Shown here: piece after piece, positions 37,001 to 50,129 of the stretch | Position numbering within the stretch: the first letter of the stretch is position 1 | How the letters are laid out: each line of letters starts with the position of its first letter | Source: Perca fluviatilis | Lineage: Eukaryota > Chordata > Actinopteri > Perciformes > Percidae | Assembly (NCBI RefSeq): GCF_010015445.1 | Contig: NC_053129.1 | Coordinates: forward strand, 15,844,749 to 15,908,748 | Direction: 5' to 3' | Length of the DNA: 64,000 nucleotides | Made by a program: the position numbers and the translations under genes | Notes under the pieces: model-generated | Databases searched by the model: none | The model's input: the letters and a program-made list of their open reading frames with translations, nothing else | What the model was told of the DNA's origin: nothing

Positions 37001-38524
37001 GTGAGTCACTGGTAGGCTTTGCATTTGCTCCATATTCCTTTCTAAATACAGTCTCTGTCTTTCTATTTCTCCACACATCTGTTTATTTTCTCTCTTGTGG
37101 CATCTTCTTGCTTTCCCAAACCCTAGTCACTACATTCATCATGCCATCTCTTCTCTGCCTTTCAAATGATTCCTCCCAGCCTGTACTGCCTGACCCATTG
37201 TCTCTCTCCTGTTCATGTATTCTCCCATTTTTCGAATTTCTCTCTTCTCACTGTACAGTGTGCGTCTCTGATCCCCTCCTTCTCTCCCACTAGTATCCTC
37301 CTTTCTTCCTTGTACTCTCCTTCGTAAGGACATGCCAATATAAACTAGCAGAGAGCTCCAACATGAACTGTGAGCTAAGAGTTCGACAGCGTTAATATTT
37401 CACACGCTATTCAGTTGTTGAGTGCTACTCAGACACATTGCTAATGAAAGAACCTTTGTGAGTGCACGCACGCGCTTTTTAACGTGAACGTGAATGTGCC
37501 GGCCCAGGTCAGACATAGATACAGACAGTAACTTCATTATTTTGATCGTAGGCTCCTCATCTAATAATAACAGTGTTTTTTCCTATAAAATTAACAAAAT
37601 TGCAGCAACAAACTTTTTCAGTTTAGTGTGAGATTTATGTTATTTATTTATTTATTCCAATAACACCAAAAGAATTAAAATGATTTATTGAAAATGCTGA
37701 GCATTAAACACTTCATTTCCTGCATTCTGGTGAATTTGTATGCACCTATTTCTACCTTTTTCTGAATAAATGTATGCTGCAAATATCTTTATGTAAAGAG
37801 AAACATAGATTACAATCCAAATATAAAAACATAATGGAATATATTGAAGTAAGGCTCTCAGGCATTCTGTATTGCTTTCAACTATTTATTCTCCTGTAGA
37901 TCGACTTTTCTAATTATATCTGAGTCAGCACACATGTAGCCTAGGCATCATTTACTCCTCCCTCCTGTTTTGTGTCTTTTGTTGAGGAAGTAACCTCCTT
38001 AAATGTGCATATGACAATTATTCACCTCAATGATACATTAATCATTGTAATTTATTAATAAACCCCTGGACTGTAATATTTCAGATGTTTGAGCAAGATT
38101 TCTGCTCATGTCCAAAACTTTGTGCACATTCAAAATACATCTGTGTTCTCTGAGATTTGGAGGAGATGTGATATTTTGAGAAAAGTAACTATATTTCAGA
38201 AAATAATCTACCTACACCATAGTCTGCTGTGCATTAAGTGATTGCTCTGCTGATAAGGTAGATCTCAGATCTTCTGACAGACACACGGGACTGTCCCGGT
38301 CAAACCGGGACGTCTGGTCACCCTAAATATATATCATCAATCAAATTAAAGACCCCATTTATAGCTGCTACTAACAGATTTGTATGTGGATATCTGGATT
38401 TAGTTTACACTTTCTGGGGGCCTGGTCCAGAGCCACAGGACATATTACACAACTATTTTTACAGGCTGAATACAGTTCCTCATGAACAGTAACTCAACTA
38501 AAATCAGTGGATGTTAAATATTAA
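36999..38524. other. Non-coding, nothing recognised
   Basis: Pyrimidine-rich sequence at 37.02-37.33 kb followed by AT-rich DNA. No domain-bearing frame. Confidence 0.5.
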
Positions 38525-38705
38525 GCCGTTGCCAGCAACTGGCTAACTTAGCTTAGCATGTAGAACGGAAACAGGGTGAAACAGATAGCCTGGCTCCGTC
38601 CAAAGGTAACAAAATCCACCTACCAGCACCTATAAAGCTCACTAATTAACAAGTTATCTCTAGTTTGTTTAATCCATATAAAAACCAAAGCGTAATAAGT
38701 ACAAT
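38525..38705. repeat. Dispersed teleost repeat, second copy of the 5775 family
   Basis: Contains GGAAACAGGGTGAAACAG, ATAGCCTGGCTCCGTCCAA, CCACCTACCAGCACCTATAA and AGTTTGTTTAATCC. More complete than the copy at 5775-5895. Confidence 0.8.
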
Positions 38706-39507
38706 TCGCCATTTTTGTTTATGTACAGTACTCTTCCTACTATCTCGGCAAAGATCTACACACAACATACAGCAGCATTTTTTCTCTTGACCGAGGACAA
38801 TTTGCAAACTGAGATCACATCGCAATGCGGACATGATCAAGATAAAAAAAAGCGTATTTATAGCAGGTGTAAATGCTAAAGCCCATGATTACATCCAGAT
38901 AACAAATTCAGATACAGATTGCATATGTTAATACTTATAGGTAACAGATAAATGAATACAGATAAACAAGCCCACAACAACACTCTTCTTCCATCAATCT
39001 TTCTAGCTCTAGAATATTGCATTAAACACATTGTCCTGTTGATCGTTCATCCAACACACACACAAGGAGGGAATTAGTATTCCTATCTTTTGTGCAAGAT
39101 ATTGGTGCTAGACAGACGTGTTTACAGTAGGTATAATAAGGTGCCCTCCACAAATATTTCTTATATGGCATCTCCTAGAAGTAGTTTGTGTAAACACGAG
39201 TACAAATATTAAATGAGTAAGGATGGAAGTAGCAATTCATTTGATTGGATTAGATGTGTTTGCAGGCAATGCAAAGTGGAGGACAGGAGGAGCACAGAGA
39301 TAGAAATTAAGACATTCTGGAGGATCGTAGAAGGACACATCTATGGGTAGAGAGCGAGCGAGCATGGGTAGATTGACAGAGAGGTCACATGTGTGTGTGT
39401 TTTGTGTATGTGTTTGTGGTTTCCAAGTGGACTCTTAAGAGTCAGCAAACTAAATTTTAGCACGCGCCCAAACAAAACCACACAACAAACACACACACAC
39501 ACACACA

Positions 39508-39559
39508 CTCACAGCTGATGCTATAGTTACTGCCGGAAGATGCTTGGCCTCTGTCCTCA
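39508..39559. repeat. Second copy of the microsatellite-flanked island
   Basis: CAGCTGATGCTATAGTTACT through GATGCTTGGCCTCTGTCCTC matches 7897-7945 with about four substitutions. In both places a CA tract lies immediately to the left. Confidence 0.88.
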
Positions 39560-39593
39560 TTAATAAACTACAGTGCATGCATGAATGAGCTAA

Positions 39594-39596
<3 letters not shown>

Positions 39597-39637
<41 letters not shown>
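39597..39637. repeat. (GT)n microsatellite
   Basis: Pure GT run about 40 bases right of the duplicated island. Confidence 0.95.
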
Positions 39638-39639
<2 letters not shown>

Positions 39640-40649
39640 AATGAGAGAGTTAAAAATAAAATGTCCGTGTGTGTACTAGTCTGTATGATTTTGTGCTTGT
39701 TTGTGTGTCTTTCAGTGTGTCCTAATGGATGTGTGTACTAACCATAATAATTCACACAAATATATGTAAATATATGAATTTGCATGTGTATGCCTGTGTG
39801 TGTGTGCAACTGTGAGCAAATGTGCTGTATCTGTATTATGGACAAGTTCAACTGTGTGTGTGTGTATGTCCATGTGTTTGGCTCCCTGTGTGTATGTTTA
39901 AAAAATGTAAACACCACCTCCTGTATTTCCTGTCTCTGCAGGCATCATCTGCCTACTCAACCAATCAAGAGAAAGCATCCCACATCCTTCTTAACGAGCC
40001 AATTAAATTAGTGCTGCTGAAAGTAACAACCTCAGGGCACTAACCCCCCTCCTCCTTCTGCTTCTCTCTCCTTCTCTCTCTATTTAATTGCTATTCCCCT
40101 CTTTCTATCAGCTCCCCATCTGTGGCTCTCTTGCGGTTTATCTTTCTTCTTGTCTCTCTCTACCATTCATCCTTTTGTCTCGTCACGTACCTTTGTTCAC
40201 TCGTCTCTGTCTGTCTTACCAGATGTTTCTCTCCTTTCCTCTTTAACTATTCTGCCCATGTGTCCCTTATCCATTCTTGCTTTGACCAGCTTAATTGGGC
40301 TCACCAGTCTTCTATGAAATTATAATATTATAGATTGGCATTAGGAGACACAAACACACCGATTTTTCAAAGTGCTTTTTTGATATGATCAAAGTAAAAG
40401 GACCAGCTGGTCGCAAATTGGTAGTTAGTCAATATTGTAAAATGAACGATCGATCAAATGATTACGTCTCATGTAAAAGGAGTTGTTTGTTGCGATGAAC
40501 CCACAGAGTAAACACTAACATTACACTTTGCATTGGGTGTAATGTTAGCCTACCGTTAGCTAGTAGCTGGAATAAACATTAATAAACAGTTAAAATGCTG
40601 ACAACTAAACTGTAAACGGTGTAAAGTGTGTCTGTATTTCACTGTAGAG

Positions 40650-41096
40650 CAGGGGCCTTCAACATTTTTTAACAGTAGGGACCCCCTACTACATATATTG
40701 TATAAAATAAAGTTGCATATTAATCTGGTCGTACAATAACTTTCAGGGCAGCCTAAAGCATTTATAGATACCTTTATTTTCATAGAATACTAAACTATTC
40801 AAATAGCCTTAAAATTGTTGGCATGATTTTATAAATCATGTTTTATTGTTAAACACACATGTCACACAGTCAATCCTTTGGGATGAACTGTATCTGTGGA
40901 TGGCTATCTTAGTGACTACATTATTGGCCAGTAAGTCTATCATCAGTGGGGATTTATATTTGCTAATAATATGTTGGAATCATGTTAAGACTTATTCATT
41001 TTTGAAAAAAACTTTCAAAAATTAACAATAATTTGGAGGCCCCCCTGCAGTGACTCTGAGGACCCCCTAGGGGTCCCAGACCCCCTGTTGAAGAGG
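40650..41096. mobile_element. Older hAT-like MITE (CAGGGGCCTTCAAC end)
   Basis: The left end is CAGGGGCCTTCAACATTTTT. The right part has GGACCCCCTAGGGGTCCCAG and CCCCCTGTTGAAG, the mirror of GTTGAAGGCCCCTG-type ends in fish hAT MITEs. The terminal bases on the right are altered, next to the insertion at 41105. Confidence 0.55.
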
Positions 41097-41104
41097 ATTC
41101 CAAC

Positions 41105-42370
41105 CAGGGTTCGAAATGACTTAGGACTCTTGGGGGGTCCCCTAAAATGTAATTATAAAAAATACTGAAGACTACCTTGCTACACTATATGCTGCAGGCA
41201 AATTATATTGACATATTTTGAAGGTGGGATAATGGTCTTGGGATGTTTTTCATGGTTTGGGCTAGTCCCAGTATTGTAGTGGTCTCTGGAGAAGTGGATT
41301 GGCTATAATCTAACAGGTAACCCTCTAATTCTGGAGCAACAAAGTTACAGCACCTTATATAAATCCCTGACATGACAAAGTGGATAACAGGTAATTCTTT
41401 CCTTGAGCAAGGAAGTTAACTAAGTTACCTAAATCCACCAGGTGTACTCATTATGGCAGCACCATGCACCTTCAAAGGGTTTGATCAAATACAAATGGCA
41501 TTTCTCATCCCTTATGTTAATAGAATTTGTAAAACAACTAGCCGCTGGATTGAATAATAATGATGTCTATAAAAACTGTACCTACATTAGATGGTTTACT
41601 TTGTTTTAAAGTAGTCAATCTATAACCTGAATTAAAATCTTTAGGGACAGGTTTAAAAAAAAAAAAAGAAAAAAAAAAGAAAGATATTCTAACATGACTG
41701 AAAGCCATTAAAATGACAATAATCCAATAGTTACCACATTATTCAAAATCACTGACTGGACAATTAGGTTGTTATGCTAGCTTTGAATAACTAGTCTAAC
41801 TGCTATATGTCTGCTGTTAGCTGGCAGATTATTTGGCTTCATACCTATGCTTCATACACATACAGCTAGCAAGAAACGTTGACAAACGCACTCTTCTAAT
41901 CATTACGTTACACTGGGTATCTAAGTTAGTTAATGCAACTTTTGATATAGGAACACCAACTCCAAATATTTTACTATAATAAGCAATTATTATGGAGATA
42001 TAAACATAATCGAAGCACTTACAGGATTTTCATTAGGGATTTCAGTCTTTGTGAGGCTTCGTTTTTGCCGCGTTCAACAATAAACATACGTGTCTGCGTC
42101 ATTTACTGTACTGTATGCGCCGGAGGACCACAACAACAATCTGTGATGCTATTAGCTGCCCTGATTGCTGCCCAATCGCGCTAGGAAATACATTAATTAT
42201 TGTTATAAATATAAAACGTCACTAAAGACCTATAATTTTCACAATCATTTTTAATGTTAAAAATATTTGTCGGGGAACCCCCAAAATCTAAAAATAAATT
42301 CTTATAGGGGGTCCCTAATGACTTATGGGGGGTCCGGGACCGCCCCAGACCCCCCTCATTTCGAACCCTG
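41105..42370. mobile_element. hAT element with 8 bp target duplication
   Basis: Perfect 15-base inverted ends CAGGGTTCGAAATGA / TCATTTCGAACCCTG, flanked by ATTCCAAC at 41097-41104 and 42371-42378. G-rich subterminal words (GGGGGGTCCCC on the left, GGGGGGTCCGGGACC on the right) are kept. No transposase frame, so non-autonomous. Confidence 0.93.
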
Positions 42371-42589
42371 ATTCCAACACCGGGATGTACAACAGTCTGC
42401 CGCTAAAGCTAAGAGCTAAAAGACACAAACTAGCACTTGGTCACTGCTCGTGGTGCATTCAAAGTTTTTGTAAAATACCCTTTTTCTCATCTGTTTTTGT
42501 CGTTTAACCACAATTTACTGGGGGAAGAAGTAATTATTGTTGAAAGTTAATGTTATTACATTTTTAATAAATCATTTCAATTACCCGTT

Positions 42590-42679
42590 TTTTTTTGCCG
42601 ATCCAAAAATTGATCCGATCCGTGACTCAAAACCGTGATCCGATCCGAACCGTGATTTTTGTGATCCGTTACACCCCTA
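42590..42679. mobile_element. hAT-like end fragment (ATCCGATCCG repeats)
   Basis: GATCCGATCC words lead to GTGATCCGTTACACCCCTAG. Its reverse complement, CTAGGGGTGTAACGGATCAC, resembles the ends of fish hAT elements. No partner end was found. Confidence 0.45.
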
Positions 42680-42775
42680 GTGTCAACTGGGTTGAGATCT
42701 GGTGATTCATATCGTATTTATACTCATTAAACCATTCAGTCACCCCTTGCGCTTTGTATGGAATCATCTGCATTC
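42680..42775 (-). pseudogene. Tc1-like transposase fragment
   Basis: On the minus strand it reads TTGGTTTAATGAGTA-like sequence and then CACCAGATCTCAACCCAGTT, the nucleotide block that encodes SPDLNPV/I in Tc1 transposases, as also seen at 287-306. Very short and degenerate. Confidence 0.55.
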
Positions 42776-44368
42776 TGGTTTTCTTCTTCAATATGTCACC
42801 CATCTGTACACTACATGTTACACTAAATAAGGTTTGCAGAATTGTTGGTGTCAGAAACATTGGTTCAACCATCTGAGAAACATTTGCTCACTGACTACAA
42901 TGCCTGGCGTTCGCAAACAACCGTGCAAAGAGCCAGAAAACACCCAGTTAGCTGCCTGCCAGCATGAGGGCAAATCAGAGGAGAATGGCAAGATTTATTC
43001 CACCCAACAGGTGGGGAACAACATCTCTCAGAAGAGACACTGACGTGGAGCAGAGCATCAGAACAAACAACTCTTCACATGTTGAAGCAGATGGACAGCA
43101 GAAGAAGACCAAGCCAGATAAGCTAAGAAGAAGATAATGAGACAACAACTAACACACGAAGATAACAATCCTGGTTTCTGTTCTAACATGCTGATAGTGG
43201 GTTGAAAACCTGGCACAAATAACATGAATCAATGACTCCATCATAACTTGTGTGAACAGTACAAGCTGGTAGAGATAGTGTCAACAGGACAGAGCACTTT
43301 AGGACAGGAACATGGGCGTGATTCTGTGTAACATGTGCCACCAAAATCTGCAGAAACTGAGCAATGCTTTCAAGTCATCCACGATTGAGGACAAGGAGGA
43401 TATTATGCGTGGTTTTATGTATTTTGGAGAGCTTTTGTAAAGCATCTCAGATTATGATGAGAAACAATTATGACAAACTATGTGTTTAGCAAATTACTAG
43501 TAAATTAGTTTCCATTCAACATGCAGGAGAACATATGTAGTGTTTTCTTGTGGCCTGGATTTCAGTGGGAGGAAACCCCACAACATCTTATTTTGTCACT
43601 AGGTATCCAGATCAAATTTTTCAGATTGCAGAGGGGCCATTATACATATTTAAACAGGACTAGTCTAAAAGCCTTTAGAGTGACTCCTAGGGGATGCTTA
43701 GACCCAACTGGACTAAAGGGTTTTAAACCAAGATAGCAAGAGAATGCCCAACAATGACTCAGGGATAGGACTGAGGCACTGTGTGATTCATATCATATCA
43801 TCTGGATCTGGCTTTTGTTCTCCCTTTTCCTCTAAATTATTTTATAATCTTCATAAATGATCTTATTGCCCTGAATATGATCAGGATTATAAACATGACA
43901 ACCATGTAAAATACTAAATCACAGCTACAAAATAATGTGTTTACATAAGAGAAAGTTGAGCATTGGCTTTTTTGCTATGCTGGTAAAAAGTAAAAATAAG
44001 GACAACGATTTTGCCACCCTCTTTTTCATCACAATTAGAATTTGAGAGGCAAGCGTGCTCTGTCCCAAACATACATTGTTCTTTTGTCACAAAGATCAGA
44101 GGGAAGTTTAATATAACTCGATCACAGTGCGACGATAATGACTCTGTTCCGTGTGGAAATATAAATAATGAATGTGGATTTGATTTGGCATGAATGTAGA
44201 GCTGAGGCCAAGTTTGTGTTTGCGTTGACAGAAATAGGCAAGGAGAGTGAGAAGACGAGACTGGTTTGAATTTGTCTCAATTAGCATTAACTGTGAGAGA
44301 GAGACAGAGAGAGAAACATATGTCTCCAGCTTTCTGCCATAATTGGTTCACCTGGGACAAATGACATT

Positions 44369-44409
<41 letters not shown>

Positions 44410-44448
44410 AAACGTTTTCTAAAAGTTAACAGAGATGTCCTAACCCGC
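42776..44448. other. Non-coding, nothing recognised beyond a CA tract
   Basis: (CA)n at 44372-44408. Short open frames have no recognisable domains. Confidence 0.5.
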
Positions 44449-44925
44449 AATTTCCACCAACTGCGGAACAGCTGTGGATCGGCTCTGTGCTCCGTCCTTC
44501 ATTACCCACCAGGTCCGGATTTGTTGTGGAACGGCTGCGGCCATGACTGACAGCTGAAGTCACGAGGACCCACGAGATCTTGCGAATTCACTTTACGAAT
44601 TCATTTGACCTGTTGTCTTCAGGCCTGTCTCTGCCCATTTTTCAGTTTCCAGTTTTCAAGGTGTAGTGGAGGGAAATATGATCCGCTGTGAGCACAGTGT
44701 ATTTTATTTTAAAAATTAACACCAATTGGGTCACCATGTAATGTTTGATTTTGTTTCTGGGCTCGACTTCCTGTCCCGCACAATCTGCCCTGTGCTGAAT
44801 TGCTGCGGAGCTCTCCGGCATCCGGCAAAAATAGAAGCTTGTGCGTATTTGCTCCGGGGGGCTGCGGCGCTGGAGCTGGGACGGAGTCGGAACGCAGCAG
44901 TTCCGCAGTCAGTGAAAATACACAC
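44449..44925. mobile_element. Possible fold-back element, CpG-rich
   Basis: The left end AACTGCGGAACAGCTG and the right end CAGCAGTTCCGCAGT are imperfect inverted copies, with GGCTCTGTGCTCCGTCC against GGACGGAGTCGG as subterminal partners. No target duplication found. Open frames on both strands here are a by-product of GC content. Confidence 0.4.
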
Positions 44926-46298
44926 ATTGACTTTAATGGAAACTCCGTTCAGGATCTTTGTATTAACTTCAAATTAAATAATAACTAAAAAGGTCTCCAA
45001 CATATAGAAACTTTGGTTTACTTTTTATTTATCTGAAACATATAAAGGGAATTATTAATTTAAGTTAGTGAAGAAGGAGGAAGATGAAACAGTTTTTGTT
45101 TGAAAATACTTTGAAGCGCAAAAGTACGCCCCTTTTGATATCTTGCCCGTAGCTTATAAGTGAGAGTCTATATGGTGCCCAAGTTGCCTTTTAAGATCAA
45201 GTTTGGGAACTTTGTTCAGGAGTAGTAAAATGGTGAAAAATATATAACGTCTTCATACATTGTATTTGGATCTCCTCTAATGTTGTTAGTGTATCTCCCC
45301 TCCGTTTCACTCGACAGATGGTGGACTTTGCGTTACGAAAGCTATCTCACGGTACTGCTTATTTTATTGTGGGGATTAAGTCTACAGATGCGGCCTGTAG
45401 GCAGCACACAAGCACTCACCTGGCTGGGCTACAGAGGTGTGCAGGTAGAACTAGAAGTATTCCTGTAATTAATGAAGTACTTTCTTTATTTTGGTGGAGG
45501 AAGGTCTCACCAATTAGAATTTTGTTTTTATTATTCTATGTAATTTGCATATTTTTCATAAGTAAGAGATCTGTATTTTCAGTTTTATAGCTTGTCTTAT
45601 TTTGCTTACCAGTTACGGGTGGGATGTGGGGTACTTATTGTTTACTTTTACATCTTACTTTACATACTTTAGGCTGTTGCAGCAGCTCAGGGGAGAGACT
45701 GTTGACACTAGGTGGTACAGCCGAGACATGCAAAAAAAAAAAGCCTTCTGCATTTTTGTTTTGCTTTAGACACATGTACAACCTAGTTCATTTCAAACAC
45801 AGCCTGACCTTCAGTAACCCCAACTCTGATGTTAACCTCATTCTAACTATGTTTTGCTTAAAGCTGGTATCTGTCATGATTTCTAGTTAATAAATAATTA
45901 ATATATCTATGTGATGGAGTACATTTACCAAACTAGGGCACATACCACATACTCATCTACTGAGGAATGTGGATCAGTGTCCCATTGCTTGTTGGGGTTT
46001 ATCTATCTTGGATGAATGACTGACATCTGCTAAAAACAAAGCTAGTGTACTAGAACAATGCATATCACATAAGTTTATTTATATTTTCATGGATCAAATT
46101 CGATAAAAGCCCACTTGTATCACACTTGGCTTTTCAATTTATGGTGTTGTGAACTTCTAGGTGGTCAGTATGAAACAAAAGGAAACAGAGAGGACAAACA
46201 ATGAAGAGGTTATGACATGTTAACATTTATGCACACAACAAATCTAGCCCTGTCCTTTTTCCCCTTTCTTTGTCTGTCTACACCCCTTTCTCTGATAT

Positions 46299-46414
<116 letters not shown>

Positions 46415-46500
46415 CATTCTATTTCCACTTGTAAAATAATGCATTTTTGATTTGAAGTCAGTTATGAATTATATACAGCCTACAGAGAACTTAAAAGCTG

Positions 46501-46502
<2 letters not shown>

Positions 46503-46558
<56 letters not shown>
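46503..46558. repeat. (GT)n microsatellite
   Basis: Pure GT run. Confidence 0.97.
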
Positions 46559-46561
<3 letters not shown>

Positions 46562-47962
46562 TGCGTGCCATCAATCCCTCTGACATTCTAGATTCACTTT
46601 ATAGTAAAGCTGGAAATGCACAAACTAATCCTAGTTACATGATAATCCGTAGAACCTCAATATTCGGTAAAAGAAAGCTTATACAATTGTTCCACAGAGC
46701 TCCACGAACGGCTTGCGATTTGGAGGGATCGTTTCACCGTCTCGTCTATTTTTTCCGCAATCTGCGAGCAAATCTTGCACAAAAAAAACCCACACCTTTT
46801 AATCTATTATTAACAACAGACGACATATTACACAGGATATAAATGATCTGATTCTGAAGAATGATAAAATATGCATCTCCTGCTTGCAGCCCTTTTGATT
46901 TTCCTGCCCCTCTCTCTGCTGTTCACCTGGAGTTTCAATTCCCACGATTTTTACATGATGAAACATCAAAACAACCACCTTGTATTGAGGAAGTTAATCA
47001 GCTGATTGATGGGTGATAGCCAAGGTAAAAGCCTGTGTCACTCACTCCGAATGGTGGAACTTCATCACTTACTCACTCAGTGACAGACATTCAAGGTTAT
47101 ATATCGCTAGTCACCCGCGGTCCAGCCAAAAACACAGCATATAACCTGATGCTGAAATGTTGTACAGATTGTTAAAGCATAATGGACAGAAAACGTGTAT
47201 GTATAGAACAGTTATTTATTTGCCAATTCCAAAAATATCCAAGGGATTAAAAGAGTTTTAATGCATATTAAAAAATAAGCTTTCCTCATTTAAAGAGAGG
47301 CCAGGCTGTCTGCTTCCTTCCCTGCCTCTGCTGCTGGCCCTTCAGTGAAAAGCAATAACTAGAAACAAGCTGCATGATAACGATGGACAACTCTGACTAG
47401 ATTAGACTAGAATTGTGCATGAGGCAGCCATGAGCAAAATGTTATTTAATAAAAATCTAATGTTAGACTTAAAGCTGTTTGTACATACAGAATAATGTTT
47501 CTGTGGGACACTGCCATAATTAACCATCATGATGAAAAAGCAGTTCAGGAGCAAGTTTAGGCAATAAAGGCAGAGTAGAAGGCAATAAAAAAGACATAAG
47601 AGCAATATTTCCTTCTGGATGAGAGTGTCGGGGCAAATCTAATGAAGACAACAGCAGACAAATAACTCACAGGTAGTCATTTACTACCTGTAGAATTAAT
47701 ATGGTAGTAGCTGTACTGCGGTAGTAGTTGCAGCAGCAGCCCAGCACAAGGTTATGTTTGCATTTTTTGGAACAAACTAGGGAAATCATATTTCATAACT
47801 TAAACAAACACCCTATAGGATGCTCAAAACCATTTGTAGGCAGCTCAACACGTGTTACTAATGACATTTACAATGCCTAGGTTGTGACAAGAGGCCTTTT
47901 TCACAGAATATACTTTGACTTGTGATAGCAGGAAAAGCACAGGTGTTACTAATAACATTAAC

Positions 47963-48192
47963 GGGAAGCTAACGTTAGTTTAGCTAATAGCTAATTCAGC
48001 TGACCGCTAGGTGATCATAGCAGTCTGCCGTTAGCCTCCACCGGGAAGATAACGTTAGTTAAGCTAACAGCTACGGCTAATTCGGCTAACCGCTAGCTGA
48101 TTGTACTGGTCTGCCGTTAGCCTCCACAGGCAAGCTAACGTTAGTTTAGCTAACAGCTAATTCGGCTAACCGCTAGCTGAGACAGCATGTAA
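47963..48192 (+). repeat. Minisatellite, three units of about 80-86 bases
   Basis: Units start at 47963, 48043 and 48129 with GG(G/C)AAG(C/A)TAACGTTAGTT. They run through GCTAATTC(A/G)GCT(A/G)AC and (the first two) GTCTGCCGTTAGCCTCCAC; the third is cut after CGCTAGCTGA. Confidence 0.9.
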
Positions 48193-48234
48193 ACTTTAAA
48201 AGACCCTCAAAATAAAACTTGAAAATAAACATCA

Positions 48235-48235
<1 letters not shown>

Positions 48236-48287
<52 letters not shown>
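48236..48287. repeat. (AT)n tract
   Basis: Pure alternating AT of about 52 bases, self-complementary, in the loop of the fold-back structure. Confidence 0.97.
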
Positions 48288-48288
<1 letters not shown>

Positions 48289-48439
48289 CAGCTGTTACGT
48301 CAGTTCTACTTTACTTGTGCTCATTTAAAATACAATCACTCAATACTTGTCTTTATTGTTATTACTGTAAAGTCTTAATTTAGCTGTAGCCTGCTTTTCC
48401 CATTAAGTCTGACTTAACGTTATTTAAATTTTAGACTGA

Positions 48440-48665
48440 ATCTAGCTGTCCGTTCTGCCTGCACGATCCGTTCTGCGCATGAGTTATTTTAGACTGAATC
48501 TTGCTGTCGGCTAGCGGTTAGCCGAATTAGCTGTTAGCTGAACTAACGTTAGCTTCCCAGTGGAGGCTAGCGTGGAACAGATCGGGCAGGTCGTAAAACA
48601 GTATTACCATCTGCGCATGCGTGAACATCTTGCGCATGCGCAGAACGGATCGTGTAGGTGGAACG
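48440..48665 (-). mobile_element. Inverted partner of the minisatellite and second inverted repeat pair
   Basis: 48505-48570 is one unit of the 47963 minisatellite in reverse (GGCTAGCGGTTAGCCGAATT, then CTAACGTTAGCTTCCC and GTGGAGGCTAGC). GCACGATCCGTTCTGCGCAT at about 48461 is mirrored by GCGCAGAACGGATCGTGTAG at about 48638. Two NRF1-like TGCGCATGCG words lie between. The whole looks like a fold-back transposon. Confidence 0.6.
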
Positions 48666-48679
48666 GCTCGGGTACTGAC

Positions 48680-48875
48680 AGATGGGCCGATCTGGAATCT
48701 TGCTCCTTATGAGGTCATAAGGAGCAAGGTTACCTCCCCTTTCTCTGTTTTGCCCGGCCAGATAATTTGGCCCGCCCATGAGAAAGAGACATCATGGCTT
48801 TCAAACAAGCAAAGTGGCAGTTGGTCAAGGCCACACCCCCACCCTCCACCTTGCCCTCCTTCTCTCATCATAACG
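48680..48875. mobile_element. Third, partial copy of the TTAA-type MITE
   Basis: Shares GGGCCGATCTGGAATCTT, CCTTATGAGGTCATAAGGAG, GACATCATGGCTTTCAAAC and AGTGGCAGTTGGTCAAGGCC with 26.75-26.93 kb. Both outer ends are absent; unrelated CpG-richer sequence replaces them. Confidence 0.82.
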
Positions 48876-50129
48876 TGCAATAAACCAATCAGAGCGTTAT
48901 CTCACATTTCCTTTAAAAGCAGGCGCGCTTGTTCCATGGCGGATTGCTATTATAAAGGCGGATTTGCTAGGTGCACGATCTTAATACATCCATGGACGCA
49001 CGCCAGGAGTGGTTGACAGCCGAGGAGACCGACGTTTGCTATTGATTTTTCTTTTTGACAAAATGTAAATAAAGAAATGTCACAAAAACATACTTTCCAG
49101 TGTTTTGGGCTCACTCTCACAGAATCACGAGGTCATGAATGCATGGTGATATTTTTGCAATGTAGTCTAACATTAGACCAGGATTACCTCACTATAGACG
49201 ATGCAGCTCTTCTGTCTCTCCTCTCCTATATGGGTTAAGTGGCATCGGCACATGCAGTTCAACATCACATCTCCTTAAGTCCTCTAATATTTCCTAATTT
49301 ATGTCTTCAACACATCCATGATTCAAGGTCATATTTTTCCTTGTATTTATGTATGGTTTGCAAAAATGGGAACTGCTGGGTCCGTGAAATGAGAGAAGCA
49401 AAGTGTATGCACGGTGTGCACGCTCTACATTATGGCCAAGCATGCACCCTTAAAATAGCATCTGAAACACTGACTTTAGACTAGGTTTTTCCTGATCCGT
49501 GGTGGAATTGTTTTCCGAAACCGCAAAATAGCACCAGGGAATGTTTGCGCCGCAACATGCCTCCTCTTTTTGCTGAACCGCCCCCGGAGCGCAAGTTCAT
49601 TCCCTAATTTACCGACGTGAGTCTGTGGAGGGAAAAGTCCACTGTGCGTCGGGTTCAAAGTAGGAATGATACATGCATCAGTGTACAAAGTCAATTGCGC
49701 TGGGTGCAAGATAGGGCCCTTAATCTTATTAGTTACACCTAAAAAAAACAAAAAAACTGAACCTCTCTTTTTGTCTCTGGCAAACAAGATACACAAACTG
49801 ATGATACAGTCAGTAGTGAACAAGTGAAGATACAAGATGATGGGACACCACCTACAAAAAGAAAATCAAATGACGTCACCACCAAGAGGAAAACAAGGAA
49901 ATATGTCTAAAACACACTAGCCGGGAAACCAGTGACTTCAGTTCAGTTAGTGAACGAGAATCATCCGATGTTCCTATTCCAGATGGACAGAGAACTATTT
50001 AGACGCAGAGGTGTATAGGCTCAGGAATATAGTACAATAGCAGCATGGTTAGTAGAAAAGTACCAGCCATGCTGCTGGAATGGCTGATAAAAAGTGTTAC
50101 ATAGACTCCACAATGCACTTATCATATGG
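48876..50129. other. Non-coding, nothing recognised
   Basis: Sequence at 48.88-49.04 kb may be a further transposon piece (ACCAATCAGAGCG). The rest has no recognisable domain. Confidence 0.45.

Larger units (their letters stand above)
38706..40649. other. Non-coding, with CA/GT tracts
   Basis: CA tract 39489-39508, duplicated island 39508-39559, GT tract 39597-39637. At 39.92-40.02 kb an acceptor-like TGTCTCTGCAG precedes AT-rich sequence without a conserved reading frame, which I do not call an exon. Confidence 0.5.

Noticed and set aside
39920..40045. Exon after the acceptor-like TGTCTCTGCAG
   Set aside because: The following frame has no family resemblance and no convincing donor; sequence complexity fits non-coding DNA.
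44709..44988. Overlapping frames of 60-83 codons on both strands
   Set aside because: Caused by the GC-rich fold-back element; the reciprocal open frames on both strands show no coding bias.
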